Shown: positions 53,716 through 63,447, counted from the stretch's first letter. The stretch is 64,000 nt of DNA from Bacteroidota bacterium (GCA_020161395.1 JAIUOE010000006.1:62001-126000); one strand, 5' to 3'. Translations and numbers: made by a program. The notes: a model not told the origin generated them from the sequence alone.

Positions 53716-56045
53716 TTCTTGCGCTGGTCCTTGCCACCGGTCTCAATGCACAATCTCCTCACGGTGATCTGAAGGGGAAGGATTGCAGTAACTGCCACAA
53801 TCCTCAGAACTGGAAGATTGATGTAAAGAAACTCGATTTTGACCATTCAAAGACTAAATTTCCTCTTCAGGGGCAGCACTCATCAGTTGATTGCAAGGCA
53901 TGCCATACAACTTTAAAATTTGAGAGGACACCTCAAAACTGCGTAAGCTGTCATACGACTGTTCATGGCAACACCCTCTCGAACGATTGTCAGAGTTGCC
54001 ATACACCTGCAAACTGGCTTGTAAAATCGATACTTCCTCTTCACGAGCGGAGCCGTTTTCCACTTTTTGGAAAACATCAGACTGCAGATTGCGGAATGTG
54101 TCACAAAAATTACGAAGTGAGGCAGTTCGAACCTGTTCAGACTGATTGCTACAGTTGTCACTCAAAAGATTATTATGCCACACTGGCACCGAACCATCCA
54201 AACGGGAAATTTTCGACAGACTGTACAACATGCCACGATACCAAGGCTACCAACTGGCGCAGTTCCAATGTAAACCACAGTTTCTTCCCCTTGACAGGCG
54301 GGCATTCACGACCAAGCTGCTACGACTGCCACACTCAGGGCACATTTGCGGGACTTTCGAAAGAGTGTTACAGTTGCCACAGACCGAATTATGAAGCGAC
54401 GAGAAACCCCAACCATGTGGCTGGCAATTTCTCCAAACAGTGTCAGGTTTGCCACAACATCAATGCATGGTCACCTGCACAGTTTGACCATAACCTTACC
54501 ACATTCCCTCTTACAGGGAAGCACACCACGGTTACATGTGCAAGCTGCCATACCCAGGGATATGCAGGGACACCAAAAACCTGTGTAAGTTGCCATCAGT
54601 CAAATTATAATGCTACTCAGAACCCGAATCATACGGCGGCTCAATTCCCGAATACCTGCGAAAACTGCCATACAACAGCAGGATGGACTCCTGCTCAGTT
54701 TGATCATGACGGTCCCTATTTCCCGATTTATTCAGGAAAGCACCGTGGCAAATGGAACAGTTGCGGCGACTGTCATACTAATTCTTCGAGTTACAAGCAA
54801 TTCTCCTGTACCAATTGTCATGAGCACAATCAGGCGTCCATGAACAGCGAGCACCAGGGCATTCAGGGTTACAAATGGGAGTCTGCAGCGTGCTATTCGT
54901 GTCATCCGAGAGGTACATCGGAGGGTGCGTTTAACCATCAGACTTCACCATTCTCTTTAACGGGGGCACACATAACCACAGACTGTGCGAGATGCCACAC
55001 TTCCGGTTATGCGAATACGCCAAACCAGTGTTTCTCATGCCATGAGCAGGGGTTCAATCAGACAACAAAGCTGAATCATTCACTTGCGGGTTTTTCACAT
55101 ACCTGTACCGATTGTCATAACACAACTGCCTGGGCAAGCACCACCTATAACCACACCACGGCAACAGGATTCCCCCTTCAAAACAAGCATGCCGGAAAAA
55201 CCTGCATTCAGTGTCATCAGATCACCTATACCGCAACCACAAATGAGTGCTCGACCTGTCACACACCCGACTACCAGTCGGCGACAAATCCCAATCATGT
55301 GGCGAAGAGTTATCCGCAGGTTTGTTCCAACTGTCACACCGATATAGGCTGGGCACCGGCAACTTTCGACCACTCCATTGTGGGATACCAACTGACGGGT
55401 AAGCATACCACAGCCACATGTGCACAATGCCACACTTCGGGGTACAGCAACACTTCCACACTTTGCAATTCGTGCCATGCAGCGGACTATCAGGGAGCTG
55501 TCAATCCTAACCATGTTGCGCCGCACTTCCCGAGGATCTGTGAAGATTGCCACACTTCCGTAGCCTGGAAACCATCGACTTATAACCATGATGTTCAGTT
55601 TTTCCCGATTTACTCAGGAAAACATAAAAACAAATGGAACAACGACTGTTTGAGCTGTCACACAAACGCTGCGAACTTTGGGACTTTCTCCTGCATCGAT
55701 TGTCACGAGCACAACCAGGCATCGATGAACAGCGAACATCAAGGGGTTGCAAACTACTCGTGGAATTCGCAGAGATGCTACGACTGCCACCCGCGCGGTT
55801 CAAGTCTCGCTCCGCAGAGGATTGATCACGCATTTTATCCCGTATCGGGGAAACACAAAAATGTGATTTGTGAAGAATGCCACTCGGGACCAAATTCAGA
55901 GCCGCAGTGCATAACCTGTCATCAGGAGGAAGTGACAATCGCTCACAAGAGTTCCCCTGCAAACAGGAAATGCTGGAACTGTCACACCACTTTCTCATTC
56001 AAAGCCGGAAATGGTGTGCCGAGAAAACTGGAGAGGATAGACTGA
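53694..56045 (+). CDS. 31-haem c-type cytochrome
   Basis: This 783-residue protein has a signal peptide (LIILALVLATGLNAQ) and 31 CxxCH motifs by my count. The repeated module reads roughly NPNHVAxxFPxxCxxCH...FDH...FPLTGKH...CxxCH. A longer block (IYSGKH...CxxCH...CHEHNQASMNSEHQG...CHPRG) occurs at about residues 343-420 and again at 637-715, pointing to an internal duplication. So many haems in a row could form a long electron wire in the periplasm or at the surface. It overlaps the upstream cytochrome by 22 bases and the barrel gene by one (TGATG). Confidence 0.93.
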   Translation: MRCLSLIILALVLATGLNAQSPHGDLKGKDCSNCHNPQNWKIDVKKLDFDHSKTKFPLQGQHSSVDCKACHTTLKFERTPQNCVSCHTTVHGNTLSNDCQSCHTPANWLVKSILPLHERSRFPLFGKHQTADCGMCHKNYEVRQFEPVQTDCYSCHSKDYYATLAPNHPNGKFSTDCTTCHDTKATNWRSSNVNHSFFPLTGGHSRPSCYDCHTQGTFAGLSKECYSCHRPNYEATRNPNHVAGNFSKQCQVCHNINAWSPAQFDHNLTTFPLTGKHTTVTCASCHTQGYAGTPKTCVSCHQSNYNATQNPNHTAAQFPNTCENCHTTAGWTPAQFDHDGPYFPIYSGKHRGKWNSCGDCHTNSSSYKQFSCTNCHEHNQASMNSEHQGIQGYKWESAACYSCHPRGTSEGAFNHQTSPFSLTGAHITTDCARCHTSGYANTPNQCFSCHEQGFNQTTKLNHSLAGFSHTCTDCHNTTAWASTTYNHTTATGFPLQNKHAGKTCIQCHQITYTATTNECSTCHTPDYQSATNPNHVAKSYPQVCSNCHTDIGWAPATFDHSIVGYQLTGKHTTATCAQCHTSGYSNTSTLCNSCHAADYQGAVNPNHVAPHFPRICEDCHTSVAWKPSTYNHDVQFFPIYSGKHKNKWNNDCLSCHTNAANFGTFSCIDCHEHNQASMNSEHQGVANYSWNSQRCYDCHPRGSSLAPQRIDHAFYPVSGKHKNVICEECHSGPNSEPQCITCHQEEVTIAHKSSPANRKCWNCHTTFSFKAGNGVPRKLERID

Positions 56046-57646
56046 TGAGAATTTCATTATTGGTTGTTTCACTTTTGGTTCTAAGCGGAACTTCTTTCGC
56101 CCAGAAAACGGGAGAGGTTAGAGAAGGGAAAGTTACTTATGTCTCCTCGCAGAATATTTATGTTGAGTTCAAACTGACAGAGGGCATTTTTGAGAAGGAT
56201 ACCCTTTGGCTGGTGAAAGACGGCAAGGAAGTGCCGGCAGTAATAGTAAATTTTACCAGCAGCAAGTCGGTTGCCGGAAGTAAAGCGGGTACCCTGAAAA
56301 TTGAAAAGGATATGGTGCTCAGGGCTTATCCCTCCTTTGTGAAAAAAGAGGAGGAAAAACCCGTTGCAGATACGACAAAAGAAAAATTTGTGTATAACAA
56401 AGGGAAGGTGGACAAGGGTGCCGGTCCTCTGATTCAGAAGAAAAACTACAGAGGGAGATTCTCTGTTCAGTCATCCACAGATATGAGCAACATGTCGGGA
56501 GCTCCGGGTTATCAAAGGTGGCGGTATGCTTTTTCCTTTAATGCCGACAAAATAAGCGGCAGTCCAGTTTCATTTTCAACCTACACAACTTTTTCCTATC
56601 TCACTTCCGACTGGGGAAGGGAAGGGCACGACCTCGGCAGGAAACTAAAGGTTTATGATTTCAAAATGCAGTACGAACTTGATACCCTTTCCTTCTTTAA
56701 TGCGGGAAGATTCATCTACCGGAAAATTGCAAACATAGGTGCCATAGACGGTATTCTCTATGAGAGGTCTTTCAACAAAAAGTGGTCTGCGGGTGCATTT
56801 GCGGGAAGCAGACCGAACATCGAAGATTACGGCTACAATTTCAAGCTTTTTCAGTTTGGTGCGTATGGTGCCCACACCGATTCGCTTGGAACAGGCATTA
56901 TGGAGAATTCTTTCGGAATAGTGAATCAGACGAACGATTTTAAGACCGACCGCCGGTTTATCTATCTGCAGCATGTTTCGAATCCATCCAATTCCGTTTC
57001 GTTGTTTGCATCATCAGAGATCGATTTCTATACGGTTGAAGCAGGTGAGGGGAAAACCAAACCGAGTCTCACCAACTTCTTCGCCTCGATACGGTACGCC
57101 TTCTCAAGGGAATACAATTTTGTTCTCGCTTACGATAGAAGAAAAAATGTCATCTACTACGAGTCTTACAGAACCTTTATCGACTCGGTTCTGATAAACG
57201 AAACGATGCAGGGACTTCGCGCTGTTTTCAACACCACCGCAATCAAAAATGTCTCACTCTCCCTAAGAGCCGGAGTCAGAAACATGGGTAACGACAAGAG
57301 GGTATCGCAGGATTTCGGTGCAAGTGCATATTTTACCAATCTCCCTTATGTTGCCGGTTACCTCGGTGCAAATGTAAGTTATCTAAAAAGCAACTATGTC
57401 GATGGCTTTAATTATGGAATTACATACTCACGAGATCTTATCGAAGACCTATTCGGTACATTTGGTTTCCGAAGAATTGACTACAATTTCCCCGCCGGAG
57501 GTTCAACTTTGGCACAAAACATCCTCTCCGTCGATCTTAACTGGACAATCAGCAAACAGTTTGATCTTTCCCTGAACTATGAAGGAGTCTTCGAAGAATC
57601 CAGCACCTTCAGCAGAATATTTGTGGATTTTACCACAAGATTTTAG
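56045..57646 (+). CDS. Predicted outer-membrane beta-barrel protein of the cytochrome operon
   Basis: The 533-residue protein is read from the ATG at 56045, which overlaps the preceding stop and begins a clean signal peptide (ISLLVVSLLVLSGTSFAQ); an open frame back to 55877 is ignored. A small N-terminal domain (about residues 20-115) precedes a Lys-rich linker and a long run of alternating aromatic strands (FSVQSSTDMSN, YAFSFNADKISG, FDLSLNYEGVFEESSTF) ending in VDFTTRF, a typical outer-membrane barrel C-terminus with terminal Phe. Its position suggests a porin through or beside which the cytochromes pass electrons. No homology to MtrB/PioB is evident by eye. Confidence 0.75.
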   Translation: MRISLLVVSLLVLSGTSFAQKTGEVREGKVTYVSSQNIYVEFKLTEGIFEKDTLWLVKDGKEVPAVIVNFTSSKSVAGSKAGTLKIEKDMVLRAYPSFVKKEEEKPVADTTKEKFVYNKGKVDKGAGPLIQKKNYRGRFSVQSSTDMSNMSGAPGYQRWRYAFSFNADKISGSPVSFSTYTTFSYLTSDWGREGHDLGRKLKVYDFKMQYELDTLSFFNAGRFIYRKIANIGAIDGILYERSFNKKWSAGAFAGSRPNIEDYGYNFKLFQFGAYGAHTDSLGTGIMENSFGIVNQTNDFKTDRRFIYLQHVSNPSNSVSLFASSEIDFYTVEAGEGKTKPSLTNFFASIRYAFSREYNFVLAYDRRKNVIYYESYRTFIDSVLINETMQGLRAVFNTTAIKNVSLSLRAGVRNMGNDKRVSQDFGASAYFTNLPYVAGYLGANVSYLKSNYVDGFNYGITYSRDLIEDLFGTFGFRRIDYNFPAGGSTLAQNILSVDLNWTISKQFDLSLNYEGVFEESSTFSRIFVDFTTRF

Positions 57647-57670
57647 GTTAGCTATTAGCTGTTTTTGGGG

Positions 57671-58136
57671 ATGGTTCCACGGATATCACGGATTTTGCAC
57701 AGATTTCACGGATGGGGATTTTGGCCCCGGCAGGGGTCATGTATGGGTAGAAATATGGCGATTACCAAAAAAAGAGCCCTTGTGGCGACATATGGGTAGG
57801 GGACGCAGATCCGCCCCGGCGGACATGGTACACGCAGATTAGACAGATTTTCGCGGAGGGGGATTTTTGAATGGTTCCACGGATATCACGGATTTTGCAC
57901 AGATTTCACGGATGGGAATTTTGAGCCCCTGTGGCGGCATGTGTGTAGGGGACGCTGATCCACCACGGCGGACAGGTACACGCAGATTAGACAGAAATAC
58001 GCAGAGAGGGATTTTTAAATGGTTTCACGGATATCACGGATTCAACACAGATTTCACGGATGGGAATTTTTGCCCCGGATGGGGTCATGTATGGGTAGAA
58101 AAAAATAATTCTACCCATATGTCGCCGCAAGGGCTC
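57671..58136. repeat. Composite intergenic repeat, three partial copies
   Basis: There is no gene here. A block beginning ATGGTTCCACGGATATCACG and running through TTCACGGATGG starts at 57671, 57871 and 58019. Between these are GCCCC...GGGGTCATGTATGGGTAG elements, GAGCCC-TGTGGCGACATATGGGTAG elements (57774-57799, 57923-57949; inverted copy 58111-58136) and ACACGCAGATTAGACAG units. At 58091-58118, two elements meet head to head and form a 10-bp hairpin. Open frames through this region are by-products of the repeats. Confidence 0.88.
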
Positions 58137-58211
58137 AATTTTGTTGGCAGGACAATCGAGACGATTGTCGCTCCTTTTCTGAAGTTAAAGGTTGTGGATA
58201 TCGTCAAGTGA

Positions 58212-58412
58212 TCTCTCTTTGCGGTCTCTGCGGTGAGTTTTAAAACCCTGATTCTACCCGGGAATGAATTCCCAGGCTATTGGTTTTCAAACTTCAAACC
58301 TCAAACCTGAAACTTCACATTTCAGGATTCAGCCCTCAAACTTCAAACTTCAAACCTCAAACCTCAAAAATTCAGCCCTCAGCCTTCAGAAATTCAGCCC
58401 TCAGCCTTCAAA
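58212..58412. repeat. TTCAAACTTC/TTCAGCCCTC runs
   Basis: A ctctttgcggtctctgcgg unit (about 58214-58232) is followed by long runs of TTCAAACTTCAAACC and ATTCAGCCCTCAGCCTTC units (58284-58412), reaching the stop of the minus-strand gene. The same words occur at 36301-36367 and 46036-46070. No gene is seen. Confidence 0.85.
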
Positions 58413-58413
58413 T

Positions 58414-58809
58414 TCATTTGAATTTTACCTGCACCACTCCTGAAGTGAGGACGGTTTCTGCACAATCTCTTACATAGACTCTGAACCAGCCGGACTGGTA
58501 AAAGGTTACCTGTTTGTAGAACCATGCCCAGTCTGGTTTTGTAACCATGGTTATGGTTGTTTCGTACGACTCGTAATCTTCTTCAATTCGATAGATTTCG
58601 AAGGAGACTTTCTCGCAACTTACGGTATATGGAAGTTTTACCAGGAAGTAGAAGTAACTGCCGTTTGCGGAGATGCTAAAAACTTCCGAGGCTTTTATTG
58701 GAGCACCTTTCTCAGTGACACCCTCACAGAAGGTAATTGATTGAGAAAAAGTTGCAACGGAGAGCAAAAAAACGAGGAGGAAAAGGTATCTTCTCATAAG
58801 GGACCTCAT
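58414..58809 (-). CDS. Small secreted hypothetical protein
   Basis: The 131-residue protein has a signal peptide (YLFLLVFLLSVATFSQS, cleavage near residue 23). The mature part of about 108 residues has alternating strands (GSYFYFLVKLPYTV, KVSFEIYRIEED, GWFRVYVRD) and three cysteines (CEG, SCEK, DCAE). It looks like a small periplasmic or surface beta-sandwich. I do not recognise a family. A second ATG at 58797 is an alternative start. Confidence 0.75.
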   Translation of the reverse strand: MRSLMRRYLFLLVFLLSVATFSQSITFCEGVTEKGAPIKASEVFSISANGSYFYFLVKLPYTVSCEKVSFEIYRIEEDYESYETTITMVTKPDWAWFYKQVTFYQSGWFRVYVRDCAETVLTSGVVQVKFK

Positions 58810-59082
58810 GAAAATGGTTAATGATTAAAAATAATTATTCCCCTTTCTCAAGTTAGTAAAAAAAATGTAATATTTTCATAGACGAACAATCGAATTTGTT
58901 AACTTTTTAACACAAGACGCCATCTTTATAGCCAAAACAATGATTCAAAACCTGCAAATACGCATTTCACATCCAATTAATAATTAATAAATCAAAACTC
59001 ATAACTCCAAGCACTTTTCTCTTGCTCATGGCTTTAATTATCTTTATTTTTTAAATCGGTAAATAAATATTAAGTGAAGATC

Positions 59083-59517
59083 ATGGAATTTCTTACAGGC
59101 AAAATGCATTTCCAGACAAATGGAAACTCGGACATAAAAGATTTAACTGCTGACATTGAAAAAATGATTGAAGAGAACGGTTACACTGAGGGGAGCGTTC
59201 ACCTTTTTGTACCGGGCTCTACAGCGGCACTGACTACAATAGAATTCGAACCGGGGTTGTTGAAAGATTATCCCGAGTTTATGGACAGACTGGTTCCTTC
59301 GGGAAAGATATATCACCATGATATGACCTGGCACGACGGGAACGGACACTCCCACATCAGGGCGGCTCTTCAGGGTCCGTCACTCCTGATTCCTTTCATA
59401 AACGGGAAACTGACTCTCGGTACCTGGCAGCAGGTGATTTTTATCGATTTTGATACCAGGCCAAGGGAGAGAACGGTGGTTTATCAGTTTATTGCGAAAA
59501 AAAATAATGAAGTTTGA
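59083..59517 (+). CDS. YjbQ/UPF0047 family protein
   Basis: The protein of about 144 residues has the family blocks GSVHLFVPGSTAALTTIEFEPGLLKD near residue 40, YHHDMTWHDGNGHSHIRAALQG near residue 85, and LTLGTWQQVIFIDFDTRPRERTV near residue 115. The His-rich segment is the putative metal site. Family members have been linked to weak thiamine phosphate synthase activity, but the role is unclear. A GTG at 59074 three codons upstream is an alternative start. The 264-bp gap before it is AT-rich, with no gene seen. Confidence 0.9.
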   Translation: MEFLTGKMHFQTNGNSDIKDLTADIEKMIEENGYTEGSVHLFVPGSTAALTTIEFEPGLLKDYPEFMDRLVPSGKIYHHDMTWHDGNGHSHIRAALQGPSLLIPFINGKLTLGTWQQVIFIDFDTRPRERTVVYQFIAKKNNEV

Positions 59518-59579
59518 AGTTTGAGGTATGAAGTTTTAGGTTGATTATTGGATTTTTTGAAAATAAAAAGTAAGACAAA

Positions 59580-62402
59580 ATGAAAAAAGTAATTATTGCA
59601 CTGTTGTTGTTTATATCCGGAGTTTATGCGCAGGAACTGGAGTGGACGCCGTATTTTGCCACTCCCGAGGATTCGATTGTAATTATATATGATGCTTCTA
59701 AAGGAAATGCAGGCTTGACGAATGTTTTTCCCATTTACGCTCACACGGGTGTGATCACGACGGAAAGCACAGGACCCTCCGATTGGCGCTATGTAAAAAC
59801 CAACTGGGGACAGAACACTCCCGAGACACAGCTTACATTTGTTGGTGGAACGAAGTGGAAAATTGCTTTCAAGATAAGGCAGTATTACAATGTCCCTGCG
59901 AATGAGACGATACTTCAGCTCGCTTTTGTTTTTAGAAATGCAGCCGGAACCCTGACCGGCAAGACTGCGGATGGTGGCGACATTTTTCTTCCACTCTCGC
60001 AGCCCGGGCAGACTGCAGCAATTCTTCAACCCGCGGTTTCGGGTATAATTGCGCAGAACACTTCTGTGCCCGTTCTCGCAATTGGCGCTGCAGGAACGCA
60101 GACGATGAAACTGTTTTTGAACGGTTCAGAAGTGGCTTCGGTAAACAACGATTCGATTACTTACCAGCTTACCGCCTCTCAGATCGGAAAAACCAGAATT
60201 AAAGCGGTTGCCATTTCAGGTACCGGAGGCGAAGGTTATGATTCAGTTTACTATGTAGTAAGAGGAGCGACTCCTGTGCAGGCAGTCCCGGCGGGAATGA
60301 AGGATGGTATAAACTACACCTCTTCCACTTCGGCAACAATGGTGCTGTATGCCCCGACAAAGCAGTTTGTATATTTTATCGGTGACATGAACGGATGGGA
60401 AATCGATCCCGCATACGAGCTTTACAAATCTCCCGACGGATTCAGATACTGGGTAACTTTGAATGGCCTAACACCCGGTAAGGAGTACAGATTCCAGTAT
60501 TTTGTTGATAACGCCATCAAAATCGGCGATCCATATTCTGAAAAAGTGCTTGATCCCTGGAACGACAAATACATTGACAGCGTAAGATATCCCGGTTTGA
60601 TCCCTTATCCTGTCGGTCTCACTTCGAATGTCGTCTCGGTTATGCAACCCGGTCAGACTCCGTACCAGTGGCAGGTAACAAATTTCCAGAAACCACCCAA
60701 AGAGAAACTCGTGGTTTACGAGCTGCTCATCAGGGACTTCACTTCGGAACAGACATACAAATCGATTACAGATACCCTCGGATATCTTCAGAGACTTGGA
60801 ATCAACTGTCTTGAACTGATGCCGGTAATGGAATTTGAAGGGAACAACAGTTGGGGTTACAACCCGATGTTCCATATGGCAGTTGATAAATGGTACGGAC
60901 CAAAAAACGAGCTTAAAAAACTGATTGACGAAGCTCATAAAAGAGGCATCGCAGTTGTTTTGGATATGGTGCTCAATCATGCATTTGGTCTTAACCCCAT
61001 GGTGCGTCTCTACTGGGATGCTGCCAACAACAGACCTGCTGCCAACAGTCCGTGGTTTAATCCAATAGCGAGACATCCATACAATGTCGGCTACGATTTC
61101 AATCATGAGAGTCAGGCAACCAAAGATTATGTGGACAGAGTAAACAGATTCTGGATTGAAGAATACAAATTTGACGGCTTCAGATTCGATCTCTCAAAAG
61201 GATTTACACAGACCAACAGCGGAAGCAATGTCGGTCAGTGGGGACAATATGACCAGTCGCGTATCAATCTGTTAAAGAGAATGGCACAGCAAATCTGGAC
61301 AGTTGACCCCAATTCTTATGTAATTCTCGAGCATTTTGCCGATAACAGTGAAGAAATTGCCCTCGCTAATGAAGGTATGATGCTTTGGGGCAACCACAAT
61401 TCGAACTACAATGAAGCCACAATGGGATGGCACGATAACAACAAGTCGAACTTCAGCGGCATCTCCTGGAAAAACAGAAATTTCAGTTCCCCTAAACTTG
61501 TCGGATACATGGAATCGCACGATGAAGAGAGAACGATGGCGAAAAATCTCCTTTATGGTGCTTCGAGTGGCGGATATAATGTGAAAAGTCTTTCGACAGC
61601 CATTGCGAGGGAGAAACTTGCAGGAGCATTCTTCTTTACAGTTCCCGGACCGAAAATGATCTGGCAGTTTGGTGAACTTGCATATGATGTTTCCATATTC
61701 TATCCTTGTGGTACCGATGCATGCAAGACAGACCCCAAGCCTGTAAAGTGGGAGTATTATTCTGACGGCAGAAGGCTCAATCTCTACAAAACCTGGGCAG
61801 AGCTGATTAATCTGAAAAAGAACTATGACGCATTCAGCAGTACCGATTTTACAATCGATGCTGCTACGGCATTAAAGACAATAAAGATAAATCACTCACA
61901 GATGAATGTGGTTATCACAGGAAACTTTGGTGTTACACAGGCGAGCTACAATCCCGGTTTCCAGAACACAGGGAAGTGGTACGATTTCTTCTCGGGCGAT
62001 TCGATGACCGTTTCCGATGTCAACATGTCGGTTTCGCTCCTTCCCGGTGAATTCAAAATTTACACAACACAGAAACTTCCGACTCCTGAACCGGGAATCG
62101 CCACATCGATTTTCGAGAAAGACGAGAACGAACTTCCGGTGGATTTTAATCTGGATCAGAATTTCCCGAATCCTTTCAATCCATCGACTAAAATCAGCTT
62201 TAGCATTCCACAGTCGGGGATGGTAAATCTGGCAGTCTACAATTCTGTCGGTGAGCTTGTAAAAGTGCTGGTGAATGAGCAGATGTCGCAGGGGAAGTAC
62301 AATGTCGATTTTGACGGAGCGGGTCTCTCGAGCGGGATTTACTTTTACAGATTAGTCTCTGAGGGAACAGTTTTGAGCAAAAAAATGATCCTGTTGAAGT
62401 GA
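59580..62402 (+). CDS. Secreted GH13 alpha-amylase-family enzyme with T9SS sorting domain
   Basis: This 940-residue protein has a signal peptide (VIIALLLFISGVYAQ), N-terminal beta domains, and a CBM48/E-set-like domain near residue 255 (VYFIGDMNGWEIDP). A GH13 barrel follows with VVLDMVLNHAFG near residue 460, GFRFDLSKG near residue 537 (nucleophile Asp), VILEHFAD near residue 582 (acid/base Glu) and MESHDEER near residue 646 (third Asp). The C-terminus is a type IX sorting domain (NFPNPFNPSTKISFSI ... GIYFYRLVS). It should act outside the cell on alpha-glucans such as starch or glycogen. Confidence 0.93.
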   Translation: MKKVIIALLLFISGVYAQELEWTPYFATPEDSIVIIYDASKGNAGLTNVFPIYAHTGVITTESTGPSDWRYVKTNWGQNTPETQLTFVGGTKWKIAFKIRQYYNVPANETILQLAFVFRNAAGTLTGKTADGGDIFLPLSQPGQTAAILQPAVSGIIAQNTSVPVLAIGAAGTQTMKLFLNGSEVASVNNDSITYQLTASQIGKTRIKAVAISGTGGEGYDSVYYVVRGATPVQAVPAGMKDGINYTSSTSATMVLYAPTKQFVYFIGDMNGWEIDPAYELYKSPDGFRYWVTLNGLTPGKEYRFQYFVDNAIKIGDPYSEKVLDPWNDKYIDSVRYPGLIPYPVGLTSNVVSVMQPGQTPYQWQVTNFQKPPKEKLVVYELLIRDFTSEQTYKSITDTLGYLQRLGINCLELMPVMEFEGNNSWGYNPMFHMAVDKWYGPKNELKKLIDEAHKRGIAVVLDMVLNHAFGLNPMVRLYWDAANNRPAANSPWFNPIARHPYNVGYDFNHESQATKDYVDRVNRFWIEEYKFDGFRFDLSKGFTQTNSGSNVGQWGQYDQSRINLLKRMAQQIWTVDPNSYVILEHFADNSEEIALANEGMMLWGNHNSNYNEATMGWHDNNKSNFSGISWKNRNFSSPKLVGYMESHDEERTMAKNLLYGASSGGYNVKSLSTAIAREKLAGAFFFTVPGPKMIWQFGELAYDVSIFYPCGTDACKTDPKPVKWEYYSDGRRLNLYKTWAELINLKKNYDAFSSTDFTIDAATALKTIKINHSQMNVVITGNFGVTQASYNPGFQNTGKWYDFFSGDSMTVSDVNMSVSLLPGEFKIYTTQKLPTPEPGIATSIFEKDENELPVDFNLDQNFPNPFNPSTKISFSIPQSGMVNLAVYNSVGELVKVLVNEQMSQGKYNVDFDGAGLSSGIYFYRLVSEGTVLSKKMILLK

Positions 62403-62451
62403 TTTTTCAGGAACGAATAAACATTGTGAATAGAAATAACCTGAGGAGTGT

Positions 62452-63447
62452 TTGAGACCGAAGTCGCTATTCTTCGTCGTTTTGGGAGCATTTTTATTTT
62501 TTCAGGGGTGTAAGACTACACCCCCTGTTAAAATTGAGGATGATGTTACCGGTGGAATTGTGGTAAAGGGAAGTCCCGCGGGGGCTGCAATTTTTCTTGA
62601 CGGAGTAAATACCGGAAAGACACTTCCCGATACTCTTCTTGCAAAGGCGGGATCACATGCTCTAAGAGTTGAGAAGGACGGGTATGTCTCCGAGACACGG
62701 AATATTGTGATTGGAGCTTTTTCGCTGGGAGAGGAGACTTTCAATCTTTCACCAGTGACTGAGCAAAAGCTCGTGATCATTGAAGATTTTGCAAATGTCA
62801 GTTGTGTCCCCTGTGTCACTTCGAACAGGATATTGCGCTCACTCGAGACCGGTACTTTGCTCGATAAAAATGTCATAATGATCAAATATCATGTTAACTA
62901 CCCTTCCCCTCAGGATCCCTTTTATCAGGCGAACAAGGCTTCGATAGATAACCGGGCTCAGTTTTACAAAATATTTTCCACGCCGACCACATACATAGAC
63001 GGGAAACTAAAGCCCGTATCAAGCGATTCAAACCAGATAAAGCAGTATGTTGATCAGCAGCTTGGTGCCCCTGCGCGCTTCAGGATGAGCATCAAAGATT
63101 CCACTTCGGGAGGAGTTCTCTATTCCACGGTGAATATAAAAATCCTCGACCTGCCGCAGGTTGATTCAAATGAGACGGTCATGCATGTTTATGCAATTCA
63201 GACCGAAACCTCGTTCACAACACCACCGGGTTCAAATGGTGAAACTCTCTTTCATAATGTAGTCCGTGGATTTCTTTCCGGTTCGGGGGGGATAATTCCT
63301 CACCTCACAGGAAATGGTCAGGAGCTCAGCTTCAAACTTTCAATTGCCATCAACAGCGGCTGGGATTTGTCGAAGTTGAGGGTGGTGGCATTCCTGCAAA
63401 ACAAAACCACAAAAGAGATATATCAGTCAGCAATTTCCAAGAGATAA
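62452..63447 (+). CDS. Lipoprotein with PEGA and thioredoxin-like domains
   Basis: This 331-residue protein starts at TTG (62452), with GAGG nine bases upstream. A lipoprotein signal ends at FFQGC (Cys20). A PEGA domain follows (GGIVVKGSPAGAAIFLDGVNTGKTLPDTLLAKAGSHALRVEKDGYV, about residues 34-82), then a thioredoxin-like part with CVPC near residues 118-121 (FANVSCVPCVTSN) and the cis-Pro segment FSTPTTYIDGK near residue 175, as in Omp28-type proteins. It probably sits in the outer membrane and may act on thiols. The C-terminal region of about 150 residues is beta-rich and unassigned. Confidence 0.82.
   Translation: MRPKSLFFVVLGAFLFFQGCKTTPPVKIEDDVTGGIVVKGSPAGAAIFLDGVNTGKTLPDTLLAKAGSHALRVEKDGYVSETRNIVIGAFSLGEETFNLSPVTEQKLVIIEDFANVSCVPCVTSNRILRSLETGTLLDKNVIMIKYHVNYPSPQDPFYQANKASIDNRAQFYKIFSTPTTYIDGKLKPVSSDSNQIKQYVDQQLGAPARFRMSIKDSTSGGVLYSTVNIKILDLPQVDSNETVMHVYAIQTETSFTTPPGSNGETLFHNVVRGFLSGSGGIIPHLTGNGQELSFKLSIAINSGWDLSKLRVVAFLQNKTTKEIYQSAISKR

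Noticed and set aside
55877..56044. Extension of the barrel protein upstream of 56045
   Set aside because: The extension lies inside the cytochrome gene in another frame, and the signal peptide begins exactly at 56045.
57579..58211. Two open frames (57579-57842 and 57867-58211) after the barrel gene
   Set aside because: The first overlaps the end of the barrel gene, and both run mostly through the composite repeats; their peptides are repeat translations.
58810..59073. Search for tRNA or small RNA genes in the AT-rich gap
   Set aside because: No cloverleaf, terminator hairpin or conserved RNA motif could be seen; the same holds for 47815-48012 and 42872-43009.
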